Positions 52,882 through 63,386 of a stretch of 64,000 nucleotides of DNA are shown in pieces. A program made the translations under genes and the position numbers. Below the pieces are notes generated by a model, which was not told the DNA's origin, searched no databases, and saw nothing but the letters and a program-made list of their open reading frames with translations. Source of the DNA: Aminobacter sp. J41 (lineage in GTDB: Bacteria; Pseudomonadota; Alphaproteobacteria; Rhizobiales; Rhizobiaceae); contig NZ_JAGL01000013.1 in assembly GCF_000526635.1 (NCBI RefSeq), positions 1 through 64,000 on the forward strand. The letters are read 5' to 3'. How positions within the stretch are numbered: position 1 is the stretch's first letter; the number at the start of each line of letters is the position of its first letter.

Positions 52882-53793
52882 TCACTTCTCAGTTTCGACC
52901 AGGCCCTTCACGAACCAGCGCTGCATCAGCACCACCACCAGGATCGGCGGCAGGATAGCGAGCACGCAGGTGACCATGACGAGGTGCCACTGGGTGTCGG
53001 CATCGGCAAAGGAGATCATTTTCCTCAGCGCGATGACGATGGTGTTCATGTCGTTGCGGTTGGTGACCAGCAGGGGCCACAGGTACTGCGTCCAGCCGTA
53101 GATGAAGAGGATCACGAACAACGCCGCGATGTTGGTCTTCGACAGCGGGAGCAAAATGTCCTTGAAGAACCGCCAAGGTCCGGCGCCATCGACGCGTGCG
53201 GCCTCGACCAGTTCGCCGGGGATGGTGAGGAAGAACTGCCGGAACAGAAGCGTGGCCGTCGCCGAGGCCATCAGCGGCAGGGTCAGGCCCGTATAGGTGT
53301 CGATCAGGCCGAGATCGACCATCACCTTGTAGGTCGGCAGGATGCGCACTTCCACCGGCAGCATCAGTGTGACGAAGATCACCCAGAAGAAGAACATCCG
53401 CAGCGGGAAGCGGAAGAACACGATTGCGAAGGCAGACAGGATCGAGATGACAATCTTGCCGATTGCGATGGCCAGCGCCACGACCGTGGTGTTGAAGAGC
53501 AGGGTGCTGACGTCGACGCCGCCGATGCGGCCAATGCCGCCGAACAGAGCCGTCGTGTAGTTCTCCCAGAAGCGGCCGCCCGGCAGCAGCGGCAGCGGCG
53601 GACGCAGGATCGTCTGCAGCGAGTGCGTCGAGGCGACGAAGGTGTAGTAGATCGGAAAGGCGACAATCAGCAGGCCGATGATCAGGATCGCATGGGCCGT
53701 GTAGCGCGAGCCGCGGCTGATGCCGAGCATCCCGCCCTGTTCCTTGCGGCCGAGCGCGACGGCGCGGGTGGCCGGTTGTGCGAGATCAGCCAT
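52882..53793 (-). CDS. ugpE: sn-glycerol-3-phosphate ABC transporter permease UgpE
   Basis: The 303-residue permease is of the MalG/UgpE class, with six membrane helices after a 30-residue N-terminal tail. The EAA motif [20 protein letters not shown] lies near residue 207. The phrase [19 protein letters not shown] near residue 252 is close to the UgpE form. Its start overlaps the ugpA stop by 8 bp. It forms the channel with UgpA. Confidence 0.9.
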   Translation of the reverse strand: MADLAQPATRAVALGRKEQGGMLGISRGSRYTAHAILIIGLLIVAFPIYYTFVASTHSLQTILRPPLPLLPGGRFWENYTTALFGGIGRIGGVDVSTLLFNTTVVALAIAIGKIVISILSAFAIVFFRFPLRMFFFWVIFVTLMLPVEVRILPTYKVMVDLGLIDTYTGLTLPLMASATATLLFRQFFLTIPGELVEAARVDGAGPWRFFKDILLPLSKTNIAALFVILFIYGWTQYLWPLLVTNRNDMNTIVIALRKMISFADADTQWHLVMVTCVLAILPPILVVVLMQRWFVKGLVETEK

Positions 53794-54670
53794 AGTGCAC
53801 CTTCCTTTCCACGTAGCGGAACTGGAAAGCGGTCAGCAGGATCACGATGATCATCAGGATGACCGACTGAGCGGCGGAGTCGCCGAAGTTCAGGTTCACG
53901 AAGCCATCGTTGTAGACCTTGTAGACCAGCGTTTCGGTCGCCTTGCCGGGGCCGCCACCGGTGACAGCATGGATGATGCCGAAGGTGTCGAAGAAGGCGT
54001 AGGTCGTGTTGATGACGAGCAGGAAGAACGTGGTTGGCGCCAGCAGCGGGAAGATGATCGTCCAAAAACGCTTGGTCTCTCCCGCGCCATCGATGGCGGC
54101 TGCTTCGATCAGCGTCTTAGGGATGGCCTGCAGCCCGGCGACGAAGAACAGGAAGTTGTAGCTGATCTGCTTCCATGCCGCTGCCGCGATGACCAAAGCC
54201 ATCGCCTGGGGACCATTCAGCAATGGATCCCATTGAATACCGGCGGAGCGCAGCATGTAGGCAAAGCTGCCCATGGTCGGGTTGAACATGAACAGCCACA
54301 ACATGCCCGCGATTGCCGGAGCAACCGCATAGGGCCAGATCATCAGCGTGCGGTAGAAGCCGCGGCCTCGAATGATCTTGTCGGCCATGACGGCGAGCAG
54401 CAGCGCGATGACCATGGCGATGAAGGCCACGGAGACCGAAAAGATTGCCGTGGTCTGGACGCTGTCGATGTAGCTCGGCTGGCTCAGCACCCGGCGGAAA
54501 TTCGCAAAGCCGACAAAGGTGCTCTTGAGACCGAACGGGTCTTCTCGCAGCACCGACTGGTAAAGCGCCTGGCTTGCGGGCCAGTAGAAGAACACAATGG
54601 TGATAGCGAGCTGCGGCAGGAGCAGCAGGTAGGGCAGCACCTTGTTAGGAAAGACGACGCGTGGGGACAA
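53786..54670 (-). CDS. ugpA: sn-glycerol-3-phosphate ABC transporter permease UgpA
   Basis: The 294-residue permease is of the MalF/UgpA class and has six membrane helices. The N-terminal [20 protein letters not shown] and the phrase [18 protein letters not shown] are characteristic of UgpA. The EAA motif near residue 207 is [20 protein letters not shown], and [20 protein letters not shown] is a further UgpA marker. It follows ugpB after an 80-bp gap that carries a strong stem-loop. Confidence 0.92.
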   Translation of the reverse strand: MSPRVVFPNKVLPYLLLLPQLAITIVFFYWPASQALYQSVLREDPFGLKSTFVGFANFRRVLSQPSYIDSVQTTAIFSVSVAFIAMVIALLLAVMADKIIRGRGFYRTLMIWPYAVAPAIAGMLWLFMFNPTMGSFAYMLRSAGIQWDPLLNGPQAMALVIAAAAWKQISYNFLFFVAGLQAIPKTLIEAAAIDGAGETKRFWTIIFPLLAPTTFFLLVINTTYAFFDTFGIIHAVTGGGPGKATETLVYKVYNDGFVNLNFGDSAAQSVILMIIVILLTAFQFRYVERKVHYG

Positions 54671-54701
54671 GGGGTCTCCTCAAGCTGGCGTGGACAGCAT
54701 C

Positions 54702-54730
54702 GGACACCCGCGCACGCGGCGCGGGTGTCC
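54702..54730 (-). terminator. Intercistronic stem-loop between ugpB and ugpA
   Basis: GGACACCCGCGC (54702-54713) and GCGCGGGTGTCC (54719-54730) form a perfect 12-bp stem with a five-base loop, 20 bases after the ugpB stop. No T-run follows, so partial termination or message protection is likely. Confidence 0.78.
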
Positions 54731-54750
54731 ATTAATCAGCAAAGCTGGCT

Positions 54751-56061
54751 TTAGTTGCCGAGGGCCTGCTGAATTGCCGCGTTGCCGCGCTCGACGGCCT
54801 TGTCGAGAGCCTGCTGGGCAGTCTGCTCGCCGGCGAGCATCTTCTCGAACTCTTCGTTCTGGATGTCGCGGACTTGCGGCAGGTTGACGAGGCGCACGCC
54901 CTTCGAGTTCGGGGTCGGCTCCTTGCCCATCATCTGCTGGATCGGGATCTCACGGCCCGGGTTCTTGTCGTAGAAGCCGGAAGCCTTGGTGGCCTCGTAA
55001 GCTGCCAGCGTCACGGGCAGGTAGCCAGATACTTCGTGCAGGCGCTGCTGGATTTCCGTCTGCGACAGGAAGTTGAAGAAGGCTGCGACTGCCTTGTACT
55101 CTTCGTCGCTTTTGTTGCCGAACACCCAGAGGCTGGCGCCGCCCGGGATCGTGTTCTGCGGAGCGCCTTCGAGATCCGGATAGTATGGCAGCTGGCCGAG
55201 GCCGTAGTTCATGCCCGACTTGATCACGTCGCCGAGACCGCCCGAGGACTCGGTCATGATCGCGCATTCGCCCGACAGGAACAGCTGCTTGGCCTCGGAC
55301 GTGCGGCCGCCATAGCGGAACGTGTCATCCTTGGCAAGGTCGGCAATGTTCTGGAAGTGACGGACGAACGGCTCGGTATTGACGGTGAGCTCCACGTCAG
55401 TTGCGCCAAGGCCGTTCTCATGCGTCGCGTACTGGAGGTTATTCCAGGCAGCGAAGTTCTCGAGACCGATCCAGGTCAGCCAGGTCGAGGTCAGGCCGCA
55501 CTGAGCCGCGCCGCTCGACTTGATCTTCTTGGCTGCCTCGAAGACTTCCGGCCAGGTTTTTGGCGGGTTTTCCGCGTCCAGACCGGCTTTCTGGAAGATG
55601 TCCTTGTTGTAGTACAGAATCGGCGAGGAGGAGTTGTACGGGAACGACAGCATCGTGCCGTCGGGCTTCGAGTAGTAGGCAACAATGCCGGGCAGGTACT
55701 GGCTCTTGTCGAACTGTGAACCGCCCATCGAGATGACGTCGGCGACCGGCTTCACGGCGCCCTCGGCGGCCATCATCACGCCGGTACCGACGTCGAACAC
55801 CTGGATGATGTGCGGAGCCTGGCCGGCGCGGAAGGCGGCGATGCCTGCGTTGAGGGTCTCGGGATAGGTGCCCTTGAAGACGGGCGTCACCTTGTATTCG
55901 CTCTGGCTCTCGTTGAATTCCTTCGAAAGCGTCTCGACGACCTCATTGTTGGCACCGGTCATCGCATGCCACCACGAAATCTCGGTGACTGCGAAAGCAG
56001 TCGACGTCGAGAGAATGGTGAAAGTTGCGGCGATGCCCGCCGCGAAGCCCTGAATTTTCAT
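54751..56061 (-). CDS. ugpB: sn-glycerol-3-phosphate ABC transporter substrate-binding protein UgpB
   Basis: The 436-residue periplasmic protein has a signal peptide over about residues 1-23 (cleavage after STAFA). The mature N-terminus VTEISWWHAMTGANNEVVET is the UgpB hallmark, where WWHAM lines the glycerol-phosphate site. Other landmarks are QFDKSQYLPGIVAYYSKPDG, FPYNSSSPILYYNKDIF and GGASLWVFGNKSDEEYKA. I chose the ATG at 56061 because it starts the signal peptide, with GGGAG ten bases upstream. It opens the operon. Regulation by PhoB is usual for ugp, but I find no clear Pho box. Confidence 0.93.
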   Translation of the reverse strand: MKIQGFAAGIAATFTILSTSTAFAVTEISWWHAMTGANNEVVETLSKEFNESQSEYKVTPVFKGTYPETLNAGIAAFRAGQAPHIIQVFDVGTGVMMAAEGAVKPVADVISMGGSQFDKSQYLPGIVAYYSKPDGTMLSFPYNSSSPILYYNKDIFQKAGLDAENPPKTWPEVFEAAKKIKSSGAAQCGLTSTWLTWIGLENFAAWNNLQYATHENGLGATDVELTVNTEPFVRHFQNIADLAKDDTFRYGGRTSEAKQLFLSGECAIMTESSGGLGDVIKSGMNYGLGQLPYYPDLEGAPQNTIPGGASLWVFGNKSDEEYKAVAAFFNFLSQTEIQQRLHEVSGYLPVTLAAYEATKASGFYDKNPGREIPIQQMMGKEPTPNSKGVRLVNLPQVRDIQNEEFEKMLAGEQTAQQALDKAVERGNAAIQQALGN

Positions 56062-56377
56062 ATTTGTCTCGCTCCCAATTAGTTGGCGAAGGCCGGGCCG
56101 CAGCAATGCTTTGGCGATGCTTCGGCGCCGGTTCCGCAGACGGTAGTATTGTCTCTATGTGACAGTTTCACAACCGTTTTGATTTTCTTTGTGCTGTTTC
56201 ACTTTTAGGGCAGTGCGAAGCAAAAGCGAAACCAAGCGAAACAAAGACTGGCGCGCCCCCCCCCCAGGCGCCGCTCAGGCTGTGGAAGCGCAGCCTGCGT
56301 CAGGGCCAAAGGTGGGAAAAGCCTATGAGCGAAAGTTTGTAATGTTGCCGCTTGCAGGGGACGCGAATCCCCTTCCG
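56062..56377. other. Upstream region of ugpB with repeats and a C10 tract
   Basis: This 316-bp stretch has no gene. It holds TGTGA-N5-TCACA at 56158-56172, and a second copy of the half-pattern GTGCTGTTTCAC at 56191-56202, resembling the first one's GTGACAGTTTCAC; the two are about one and a half to three helix turns apart. A run of ten C lies at 56256-56265. Direct repeats of GCGAAAC occur at 56226-56242. These are plausible regulator sites for ugp, but I cannot name the regulator. Confidence 0.4.
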
Positions 56378-57057
<680 letters not shown>

Positions 57058-57061
<4 letters not shown>

Positions 57062-58263
57062 TGGCCAATTACCTCGACAGGATCGACCCGGGCGGCGGCG
57101 CGCGCGGGCAAGATCGATGCGACCATGGCGCCGAGGACAGTTAGGAGAACGGCCACAAGGTAGTCGCCCTGGCGCACGTCGATCGGCAACGAGCCCGACT
57201 GCGCCTGTTCCGGGACCGGAAACGGCGACATGACAACGTAACCCAGCCCTGCGCCGAGCACGCCGCCGATCAGGCCGACGAGGATGCCCTGGATCACGAA
57301 AACGACGACGACGAAGAAGCGGCTTGCACCAAAGGCGCGCATGATGCCGATCTCCGGGCGGCGGCGATAGGTGGACAGCAGCAGCGCGCTTGCCACTCCA
57401 ATGACGATAGTGACCAGCGAGAAGGCCTTGATCAGGTCGCCGGAGTTTTTCTGGGCGCGAAGGCCATCAAGGAGCTGCGCGTTGTTTTCGGTCCAGGGCG
57501 TTGCCTTGAGTCCCGTCATTGCGGCAATGCGCTGGGCGTAGCTTTCGGCTGCATTGAGGTCGTCGAGCTTGATCTCGATGCGGCTGACGCCCTGGTCAAG
57601 GTCGAACAATGAGCGCGCCGCCGCGAGGCTGACGAAGGCAGTGCGCGAGTCGAGGGTCTCGACGCCAACGGAGAAGATGCCGGCGATGATCAGCGCGCGC
57701 TCGACATTGCGATCTGATTGCAGGTTGATGACCTGGCCGACGCGCAGGCCAAGGTCAGAAGCGAGCGTTGCACCGATGATGATGCTCGAATTGGTCGTCC
57801 GGGCCGAGCCGGCAATGAGATGGCCGTCGATGTCGGAGATGGCCGAAACCTTGTCGGCCTCGACGCCCTTGACGTAGACCGGCGCGCGCGACTGACCCCG
57901 CAGAATGAAGCCGTTCCCGACGATCTGCTGCGAGGTCGCACGGATGCCGTCCATCGCCTCGAGCATAGGCAGGAAAGCATCGGCCGTGCGCAGCACTTCG
58001 CGCTGTCCGACTGCCTTTTGGTAGACGGTTGCTGCTGTATCGGGCCTTGCCGAAATCAGGGTCGCATCGCGGCTTGGCGCCTCGATGGTGACATGTGAGA
58101 TGTCGCCGACGGTTCGGTCAACGAGGAACATGCCGAGGCCGCCGATCAGGGCGCTGATGAACACGAAGACGAACACGCCGATGGCAACGCCCAGCACCAG
58201 AAGTCCCGTCTGCAGCTTGCTGGAGCCGAGATAGCGCAGGGCGAATTTCAGCGCATAGAGCAT
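57058..58263 (-). CDS. ABC exporter permease (FtsX/LolC/MacB-like)
   Basis: The 401-residue protein has the MacB/LolC layout: one membrane helix at about residues 18-45 (LLVLGVAIGVFVFVFISALI), a large periplasmic domain of about 210 residues, and three more helices at the C-terminus, including TYRRRPEIGIMRAFGASRFF just before helix 3, the ATPase-contact site. The family's FtsX domain is at residues 270-395. It is 2 bp after the adaptor gene and overlaps the ATPase gene by 4 bp. It should move a substrate from the inner membrane or periplasm outwards. Confidence 0.9.
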
Positions 58264-58265
58264 GT

Positions 58266-59309
58266 CTAGCCCGCCGCGACCTTCGCGCCAGGCTTCACCG
58301 AGCCGGGGTCGAGGATCACTACATCTCCTTCGGTAAGACCTTCGGTGACAATGACACGCTCGGCCGGCCAGTCGGCAAATTTGACCTCGCGCTTCGACGC
58401 GACGCCATCGCTGATGACAAGAACGTGGCTCTGGGTACCTTCGGTGATGATCGCTTTGCGCGGCAGCGACAGGGCGCTGTCGAATTCCCTGACAATCACG
58501 TTGGCGTTAACCGTAAGGCCGATTGGCAGCGATCCGTCGCTGTCGAGTGAGATCTTGACCTTGCGTCCGCCTGTCGACGGATCGACCTTGGGCGCCGCGA
58601 AGGTGATGGTGCCCTCCTGAGCGACGCTCGCGCCCACTGGTTGCAGCAGCGCCTTCAGCCCCTCGCGGATGTGGGAGGAATAAAGTTCGTCGATGTCGGC
58701 CTCCACCACCAGTTCGCTGGTGTCGGCGATGACGAACAGCTCACTCTGCGTGTCGACGAGCTGGCCGAGGTCCACGCCTCGGGTGAGGATCACACCGGAG
58801 ATCGGCGCGCGGATCAGGTATTGCGAAGCCTGTTCCCTGATCTGCTCGAGCACCGCCGCGAGGCGCTGCGTCTCCTTGACGGCGCTAGCCAGCGAAAGCT
58901 CGGCATCTTCCAGCGCAGAGCGGGGGCTGTTTACTCCGAGCGCCTTGGCGCGTGCGACTGTCACTTCGGCCTGGCGCTCCTTGCTGCGCTGGCCTTCGAG
59001 GGCGGCGGTAGCCTCATCGACCTGCGCCTTGACGAGTGCGGTGTCCAGCGTAACGAGCAGGTCACCCGCCTTCACCCTGTCGCCTTCATCGGCATGCAGC
59101 TCTATTGCCTTGGCTGAAACCGCCGCGCGGACCGTCACGCTATGCCGGGCCGCAACGCGGCCGTTGACCGCCAGCACCTGCGAAACGGGTCCGGCGCTAA
59201 CTGTTTCGGTTGCAACGGCGATGGGCTTTTCCTCCCACGGTCGGGCATAGCCCGCCCAGGCTGCGGCAACTGCAAGGACAGCAACAACAAGGACCCAACG
59301 CTTTCTCAA
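58266..59309 (-). CDS. HlyD/MacA-like periplasmic adaptor protein
   Basis: The 347-residue protein has an uncleaved or signal-type N-terminal helix (RKRWVLVVAVLAVAAAWAGY), then the biotinyl-lipoyl halves (AKAIELHADEGDRVKAGDLL and YLIRAPISGVILTRGVDLGQ) around a short alpha-hairpin region at about residues 95-165, and a beta-barrel end with SLPRKAIITEGTQSHVLVI and VTEGLTEGDVVILDPGSVKPG. This is the membrane-fusion protein layout. It starts the operon with the FtsX permease and LolD-like ATPase and has a good promoter at 59402-59429. Confidence 0.9.
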   Translation of the reverse strand: MRKRWVLVVAVLAVAAAWAGYARPWEEKPIAVATETVSAGPVSQVLAVNGRVAARHSVTVRAAVSAKAIELHADEGDRVKAGDLLVTLDTALVKAQVDEATAALEGQRSKERQAEVTVARAKALGVNSPRSALEDAELSLASAVKETQRLAAVLEQIREQASQYLIRAPISGVILTRGVDLGQLVDTQSELFVIADTSELVVEADIDELYSSHIREGLKALLQPVGASVAQEGTITFAAPKVDPSTGGRKVKISLDSDGSLPIGLTVNANVIVREFDSALSLPRKAIITEGTQSHVLVISDGVASKREVKFADWPAERVIVTEGLTEGDVVILDPGSVKPGAKVAAG

Positions 59310-59401
59310 ATCGTGCCGCCTCGAACCCGCCAGCTGATGCTCATTGAAAATCCCGCCCCGATGGCGCGATCAACCCGCCAGCCGTCGTTCAGGTTCCCGG
59401 C

Positions 59402-59429
59402 AATATAATGACGCGGAAGGGCCCGACAA
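59402..59429 (-). promoter_or_regulatory. Sigma-70-type promoter of the adaptor-exporter operon
   Basis: Read on the minus strand, TTGTCG (59429-59424) and TATATT (59407-59402) are separated by 16 bases. The start of transcription would be near 59395, about 85 bases before the adaptor ATG. The -10 matches 5 of 6 bases and the -35 4 of 6. Confidence 0.5.
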
Positions 59430-59501
59430 TCCGCCGGGATTGCATTTCATCCATGCGGGAACCGTGCTCTCAGAGGGGGCCAAGGATGAATTGCGGGGGC
59501 G

Positions 59502-60968
59502 TTAGGAGCCGCGTGCCATGTCCAGTGCGAAAGCATTGAGCTTTTCTGCTCGGGCGCTTGAATCGGATTCGGTGTAGCAGCGAAGTTCGGGTGCATTTCC
59601 CGACGGACGAAAGTGAATGATGTCGCCGCTGGCGAAGGTCATGCGGACGCCATCAGTTTGATCGACGCTGAGGAGGTCTCCGCAGTGGCTGTACAACCGC
59701 TTGAAGAGCGGGCTCCTCTGCGGATCTGCCGCGTTGATAGCTAATTGCTTCACAATTTCCAGACTGTTCTCATTGGAAAAATCCCGCAGCCGGTCGCTGT
59801 ATGTAAAGCGTTGGGGAAGCTCAGCGCACAGTTCTGATACTGTTCGTCCTCTTAATGTGGTCAGGACACTAAGAAGCGGCAGCATTGCATCGCGGGTCAA
59901 CAGCGCCGTAAGGACCCGGCCATTTCGCTCGATCGTGCTGCCGAGGACGAAACCGCCGTTGGCCTCGTAGCCGCAGACGATGCCGCTGCGCCTCTCCCGC
60001 TCTGCAAGCATGGCGGAGATGAGGTAGGGGGAGCCGATCCGGGTTCGTATGATGCGTGAGAAACGGCTGCTGCGCTCAAGCGCGGTGCTGCTGCTGATGG
60101 GGGTCACAACGCACTCTGCGCCGAGTTCCCGCGCGCATAATAGGCCAATAGTGTCTCCGCGCAGCCACTCCCCGGTCTGATCCGCGAGCATCGGCCGGTC
60201 GGAGTCACCGTCGGTCGAGACAATCGCGTCCAGCCTGTGTTCCTTCACCCATGCTTTTGCCTGTAGGCGAAGGTCCGGAGGTATTGCCTCAGTATCGACA
60301 GGCACGAAGCTTTCGCTGCGTCCCAACGGAACGACCACGGCGCCCAGTTCACGAAGTGTCCGTATGAGCATATCCCGCCCGACGGCCGAATGCTGCCAAA
60401 CGCCGATCTTCAGGCCTTGGAGCGTGGAAGAACCGAAGAAATCGAGATATCGGCTGACATACAGATCTGCGATAAGGTCTGCCTCGGGATGTCGAGCAAC
60501 CGCCTCCAGCGTTTCGCCAGCGGTGAAGCGGAAACGCTCCACGGGCACCGGCTGGCGCAGGATCGCTGCTTCGTCATCCTTGAGGATTTCGCGGCTGGAA
60601 CGGTGGAACTTGATGCCGTTTCGCTCCGCCGGGATGTGACTGCCCGTCACCATGATAGCGGGAATGCCTCGTGCGAAAGCGTAGTAAGCAAGGGCGGGCG
60701 TAGGGATCAAGCCGCAGAAGACAGGCTGACCGCCAGCGTCCCGAATTGCTCTCGCACAGGCCTGCAGCAGCCTCGGCGTGCTCTCCCTCAGGTCGCCAGC
60801 GACAGCTACAGGGCCGGAATGAAACTCGCCCTCTTGCCGGAGAAACTCAAGGAAGCCTGTCACAGCACCCCAAACGATGCTGTTCGTCAGGCTCGTCGCC
60901 AGCCCACGCAGCCCGCTGGTCCCAAATGCGGCCCCACTTCCTGCGATAAGTTCATCGACGGTCAGCAA
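59502..60968 (-). CDS. Phosphomannomutase/phosphoglucomutase-type phosphohexomutase
   Basis: The 488-residue enzyme has the four-domain alpha-D-phosphohexomutase fold. FGTSGLRGLAT begins it, the active-site serine is in VTGSHIPAERNGIKF, the metal site is DGDSDRP, the sugar loop is CGYEANGGFV and the phosphate loop is RPSGNAPELRCY near the C-terminus. It makes sugar-1-phosphates for surface polysaccharide synthesis. The start is uncertain: TTG at 60968 follows GGAGG at five bases and fits family lengths; an upstream ATG at 61019 gives 505 residues. It is divergent from an O-antigen polymerase-like gene, which supports a role in polysaccharide synthesis. Confidence 0.88.
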   Translation of the reverse strand: MLTVDELIAGSGAAFGTSGLRGLATSLTNSIVWGAVTGFLEFLRQEGEFHSGPVAVAGDLRESTPRLLQACARAIRDAGGQPVFCGLIPTPALAYYAFARGIPAIMVTGSHIPAERNGIKFHRSSREILKDDEAAILRQPVPVERFRFTAGETLEAVARHPEADLIADLYVSRYLDFFGSSTLQGLKIGVWQHSAVGRDMLIRTLRELGAVVVPLGRSESFVPVDTEAIPPDLRLQAKAWVKEHRLDAIVSTDGDSDRPMLADQTGEWLRGDTIGLLCARELGAECVVTPISSSTALERSSRFSRIIRTRIGSPYLISAMLAERERRSGIVCGYEANGGFVLGSTIERNGRVLTALLTRDAMLPLLSVLTTLRGRTVSELCAELPQRFTYSDRLRDFSNENSLEIVKQLAINAADPQRSPLFKRLYSHCGDLLSVDQTDGVRMTFASGDIIHFRPSGNAPELRCYTESDSSARAEKLNAFALDMARGS

Positions 60969-61253
60969 TGTCCCCTCCACAGCGCGACGGTAGGATTGTG
61001 AGCGGGGCCAGTCAATCATATGACAGAGGCCTCATCGGGAGGAACGGGATCAGGCAATGCCTGGTCTGTTTTCGCATGGATTGCTGCGAGTACGGGGCTC
61101 TGCGAAGGCCGCGGACTTCTGCGTCGGTGAGTAAGCAGAAGAATGGGCTGTGAAGTTGCAGCCTCCTACTTCCCTCAGTCTGTTCGCTACCTCCAAAGAA
61201 CAGGTTTAGCTCGCCTGGGCTAGGCGCCTAAGTTCAGCGATCAGGTGATCGCG

Positions 61254-62672
61254 ATGCCCAACCCTCAGACTCTTGCAATGACAGCCAGCGCGCAGGCAGA
61301 TGCGATGACCATCCCCGCCCCGCCGTTGTCGAAGCGGCCGCGTCGTGCAGGACCATTCGGAAGGAGCCATGGGCGCACCATGGGCGAGGCAAGGACCGAC
61401 AGGAAGCCCTTCCCGCTTCCATTGTTCCTGCTGCTGTTTTCCCTGCAGATCCCCTGGATCATACCGCTAGGGCCGGTGCGCCTGACCCCATATCGCATCG
61501 TACTTCTGCTGCTGGTACCCTTGTTGCTCTACCGTTGGTGGTCCGGCGGCGCCGGGCGGAAGCGGATGACGGATATTGCGCTGCTTCTCCTTTGCATCTG
61601 GGCCGGCGTGGCGATGGTGGCCGTGCACGGCGTAGATTTCTCGGTCGAACCGGTCGGCATTTTTTTCATCGAAGCGATGGGCGGCTTCCTTGTCGCGCGT
61701 TGCTATATCCGCGATGAGGACACCTTCTACCGGACGGTCCGGATGCTCTTCATCATCACCGTCATTCTGCTGCCTTTTGCGCTCATCGAGTCGGTCACGG
61801 GACGCAACCTGATCATGCAGGCCTTTCGGATGGTTCTGCCGACCTATGGTGATGCAGGCATGCCGCTGCGCTGGGGGCTGAACCGCGCGCAAGTCAATCT
61901 TCTTCATCCGATTCATTTTGGCCTGACCATCGGCTGCACCCTCACGCTGACGTGGCTGGTCCTCGGGTATGGGAAGCCACTTTTCAACCGCCTCATGAAG
62001 GCAGGGCTTGTCTTCTTCACGTCATTCCTCTCGCTGTCGTCAGGTCCGCTGACGTCCGTCGTCGCACAGATCGGCTTGATGGTATGGAACCGGGTTTTCG
62101 CGCGAGTCCCGATGAAGTGGGGACTGATGGCTGCGGGTGGCGTGACGCTCTTCATTCTCACGGAGCTGTTCGCGAACAGGTCGCTAGCCGTCATTCTGAT
62201 TTCGCTGTTCGCGTTTGATGAGCACTCCGCGTACATCAGGACGCTCACATGGCAGTACGGGACCGAGTCGATCCTCAACCATCCCTTATGGGGAACGGGG
62301 TTGGGCATGTGGGAGAAGCCGGACTGGCTTACCGAAAGCATCGACATGTACTGGATCATCAATGCCGTTCGGCACGGCATTCTGGGAGGTGTTCTCACCT
62401 TCGCGGCGTTCATTCCTGCTCTGTATCAGATCGGTCGAAAACCGCTTTCCGATGAGAAGCTGAAGGCCTATCGAGCCGCCTATATGTACACCATGGCCAG
62501 CTTTTTCATCGCGGGATGGGCCGTCCACTATTGGGAATCGACGTATATCCTGTTCGTTTTTCTCCTCGGCAGCGGATTCTGGATCCTGGATTGCGAGGAA
62601 CCACCTGCGGTGGACAAGCGGAGGGCGCGCAACAGGCCTCGACGCCCTTCAAGAAGTACCACGAACAGCTAG
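61254..62672 (+). CDS. O-antigen polymerase/ligase-like integral membrane protein
   Basis: The 472-residue protein has about eleven or twelve hydrophobic segments after a 55-residue polar N-terminus. These begin with PLPLFLLLFSLQIPWIIPLG, and a large periplasmic loop near residues 340-385 contains YGTESILNHPLWGTGLGMWE, the HPLxGxG pattern of Wzy and WaaL proteins. The last 25 residues are rich in R and P. The start is not certain (GTG 61245, ATG 61254, ATG 61380). It probably polymerises or ligates a surface polysaccharide. Its 3' end overlaps the 3' end of the convergent permease gene by 24 bp. The 285 bp between it and the mutase gene show nothing clear. Confidence 0.75.
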   Translation: MPNPQTLAMTASAQADAMTIPAPPLSKRPRRAGPFGRSHGRTMGEARTDRKPFPLPLFLLLFSLQIPWIIPLGPVRLTPYRIVLLLLVPLLLYRWWSGGAGRKRMTDIALLLLCIWAGVAMVAVHGVDFSVEPVGIFFIEAMGGFLVARCYIRDEDTFYRTVRMLFIITVILLPFALIESVTGRNLIMQAFRMVLPTYGDAGMPLRWGLNRAQVNLLHPIHFGLTIGCTLTLTWLVLGYGKPLFNRLMKAGLVFFTSFLSLSSGPLTSVVAQIGLMVWNRVFARVPMKWGLMAAGGVTLFILTELFANRSLAVILISLFAFDEHSAYIRTLTWQYGTESILNHPLWGTGLGMWEKPDWLTESIDMYWIINAVRHGILGGVLTFAAFIPALYQIGRKPLSDEKLKAYRAAYMYTMASFFIAGWAVHYWESTYILFVFLLGSGFWILDCEEPPAVDKRRARNRPRRPSRSTTNS

Positions 62673-63386
62673 ATGCCGCTCCAGCGCGAACAGCGCGTCG
62701 TGGATGAGGATCGCCATCACGGCGACGACCAGAGCCCCCTGGAGGACGAAGGCGAGGTTGTTGGACTGAAGCCCGGCGATAATGACTTCGCCGAGGGTCG
62801 GCGCGGCGACCGTCGAGCCGATCGTCGCGGTTGACAGGCTGATGACGGCGGCAACGCGAACGCCGGCTAGGATCAATGGCAGACAGAGTGGGAGCTCGAC
62901 CGAAAAGAGGCGCTGCCAGCCCGTCATACCGACGCCCCTGGCCGCTTCCTGCACGTCGCGGGGGAGATTGGTGAGACCCGTTAGCGTGTTTTCGAAGATT
63001 GGCAGCATCGCATAGAGGAAAAGGGCGAGGAAGGTCGGCACCACGCCAAAGCCGGTCGCGGGTACGGCCAGCGCCAGCACCGCCACGGGCGGAAAGGTCT
63101 GGCCGATGTTGACGACGCTGCGGGCGAAGGGCAGCAGCTCGGTGCCGAACCTGCGGGTGACAAGAATGGCCAAAGCGATAGCCAGAACGCCGGCAGCAAC
63201 CGTCGCGACAAAAACGAGCGCCAAATGCTGCGCCGCCAGCATGAGCAGGCTGGCGCGGTCGTAGATCGCGGGAGCGGTGCCCTGCGCCAGGCCGGAAAAG
63301 AGCGGAGCGAACGAACGGGGCGTCACCAGAAATGCGGCCAGAAGCCAAAAGGCGAGGGCGCGGAGCAGCGTCGGCAGCCACTTCAT
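62649..63386 (-). CDS. Osmoprotectant-type ABC permease (OpuBB/OsmW-like)
   Basis: The 245-residue permease has a first helix at residues 5-22 (PTLLRALAFWLLAAFLVTP) and five or six more. VVNIGQTFPPVAVLALAVPA, LYAMLPIFENTLTGLTNLP and AARGVGMTGWQRLFSVELPL (the EAA loop near residue 150) followed by GVRVAAVISLSTATIGSTVA are hallmarks of the choline/glycine betaine permeases OpuBB, OpuCB and YehW. It shares 4 bp with the ATPase start region (ATGA) and ends head-on inside the O-antigen gene's 3' end. Osmotic control is usual for this family, but I see no sign of it in the sequence. Confidence 0.87.
   Translation of the reverse strand: MKWLPTLLRALAFWLLAAFLVTPRSFAPLFSGLAQGTAPAIYDRASLLMLAAQHLALVFVATVAAGVLAIALAILVTRRFGTELLPFARSVVNIGQTFPPVAVLALAVPATGFGVVPTFLALFLYAMLPIFENTLTGLTNLPRDVQEAARGVGMTGWQRLFSVELPLCLPLILAGVRVAAVISLSTATIGSTVAAPTLGEVIIAGLQSNNLAFVLQGALVVAVMAILIHDALFALERHLAVRGTS

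Noticed and set aside
56158-56172. CRP-like site TGTGA-N5-TCACA upstream of ugpB
   Set aside because: The spacer is five rather than six bases, and rhizobial CRP control of ugp is not established; reported only as part of a repeat.
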